A stretch of 6,583 nucleotides of DNA. It comes from Betaproteobacteria bacterium UBA5582. GTDB taxonomy: Bacteria > Pseudomonadota > Gammaproteobacteria > Burkholderiales > Rhodocyclaceae. Within the stretch, counting starts at the first letter, position 1. Every line of letters begins with the position of its first letter. The stretch lies in assembly GCA_002425245.1 (NCBI GenBank), contig DILW01000088.1, positions 1 to 6,583 on the forward strand. The letters run 5' to 3'. The notes beneath the pieces are model-generated. The model was not told where the DNA came from. It did not search any database and was given only the letters and a program-made list of their open reading frames with translations. Positions 6,415-6,583 of the stretch are shown in pieces. The position numbers and the translations under genes are program-made.

Positions 6415-6434
6415 AAGCCGGCCTCGCCGGCTTT
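6415..6434. terminator. Probable bidirectional intrinsic terminator
   Basis: AAGCCGGC, a CTC loop and GCCGGCTT form a perfect 8-bp stem 3 bp after the kinase stop codon. On the plus strand it is followed by a U-rich but interrupted tail (TTTAAGTTTGTCTTAATTT). On the minus strand it begins at the stop codon of the partial gene from the right, but the tail there is poor. The position between two apparent convergent ends supports the call. Confidence 0.65.
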
Positions 6435-6583
6435 AAGTTTGTCTTAATTTCGCAGTCGCATCCTTGGCGCCATAGTGTTCAACGAGGTCATCATCGTGGC
6501 TGCCATCCAGAAGATTTTTCAGATCCGCCGACCAGTATCGACGGTCCGTCACACCATCGTCGTGGCTGCCATCCAGAAGATTT
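6433..6583 (-). CDS. C-terminal end of an unrecognised acidic protein with an internal repeat (partial)
   Basis: The minus strand is open from the right edge to a TAA at 6435-6433, giving 49 residues preceded by the last base of one more codon. I do not recognise the family. The segment NLLDGSHDD occurs twice, 22 residues apart, the second time preceded by YWSADLK. The tail reads DLVEHYGAKDATAKLRQT. Reasons to prefer this frame: the composition is soluble and acidic, the one base difference within the shared nine codons (GAC/GAT for Asp) is synonymous, and the stop lies at a terminator hairpin convergent with the kinase gene. Against it, the stretch is short, third-position GC is only moderate, and a plus-strand frame is also open. 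That alternative (GTG at 6496, GAGG 8 nt upstream) encodes almost no acidic residues and looks like a shadow. No start is in the window. Confidence 0.5.
   Translation of the reverse strand, partial: NLLDGSHDDGVTDRRYWSADLKNLLDGSHDDDLVEHYGAKDATAKLRQT
6489..6517. repeat. Direct repeat, copy 1 (66-bp period)
   Basis: 29 bp matching 6555-6583 with one mismatch (A at 6493, G at 6559); 6494-6517 are identical over 24 bp. The right limit is unknown because the second copy is cut by the window edge. The 66-bp offset keeps the reading frame. Confidence 0.85.
6555..6583. repeat. Direct repeat, copy 2 (truncated by window end)
   Basis: Second copy of the 6489-6517 repeat. Identity continues to the last base of the window, so the repeat may be longer and further copies may follow. 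Confidence 0.85.

Noticed and set aside
6494..6583. CRISPR array with 36-bp repeats and 30-bp spacers (66-bp period)
   Set aside because: Only two copies are visible and the second is truncated. There is no cas gene in the window, the repeat is in frame, and its single difference is a synonymous codon change in the minus frame. Not excluded without more sequence.
6496..6583. Plus-strand gene starting at GTG 6496 with GAGG upstream
   Set aside because: The translation has virtually no acidic residues and is Ile/Val/Arg-rich, as expected for the antisense of an Asp-rich frame. The minus-strand reading with stop and terminator is preferred, with modest confidence.

Overview
The window is GC-rich and densely coded. 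It reads as a chromosomal segment of a betaproteobacterium, most like Rhodocyclales (Dechloromonas/Azonexus-type). This rests on the thrB - DUF2782 - LOG-family - polA neighbourhood, the protein sequences and GC-rich third codon positions. The genus is inferred from remembered family resemblance, not from a search.

Left part (1-1601), minus strand: three genes in one direction, read right to left. A LOG-family (TIGR00730-type) nucleotide phosphoribohydrolase is followed after 32 bp by a small exported DUF2782 protein. After 3 bp comes homoserine kinase thrB, which runs off the left edge. The tight spacing suggests one transcript.

Middle (1605-4927), plus strand: polA is complete, with 5' nuclease, proofreading exonuclease and polymerase domains and all the main catalytic residues visible. 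Its ATG lies only 3 bp from the divergent ATG of the LOG gene, so each gene's upstream signals must lie inside the other's coding sequence. After a short AT-rich gap comes a stand-alone Uma2-family PD-(D/E)XK protein with an ideal ribosome binding site.

Right part (4928-6411), plus strand: a two-gene operon, joined by an ATGA stop/start overlap, encodes a class I SAM-dependent methyltransferase and an InaA/WapQ-like kinase of the lipopolysaccharide kinase type. The pair resembles the methyltransferase-wapQ operon that the ColR/ColS two-component system controls in Pseudomonas. The leader before it holds four 7-bp boxes at exact 11-bp intervals (4959-4998). Their centre matches 14 of 16 positions of the ColR consensus as I recall it. 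This is the most interesting signal in the window: a probable outer-membrane stress or LPS-modification operon with its OmpR-family operator still visible.

Right end (6412-6583): a perfect 8-bp-stem hairpin ends the operon and probably also serves a convergent minus-strand gene. Only the last 49 codons of that gene are visible. The partial gene contains a direct repeat with a 66-bp (22-codon) period, cut by the window edge.

No tRNA, rRNA, insertion sequence or phage gene was seen, and no stretch over 300 bp lacks a gene. A two-repeat CRISPR reading of the terminal repeat was considered and not favoured.
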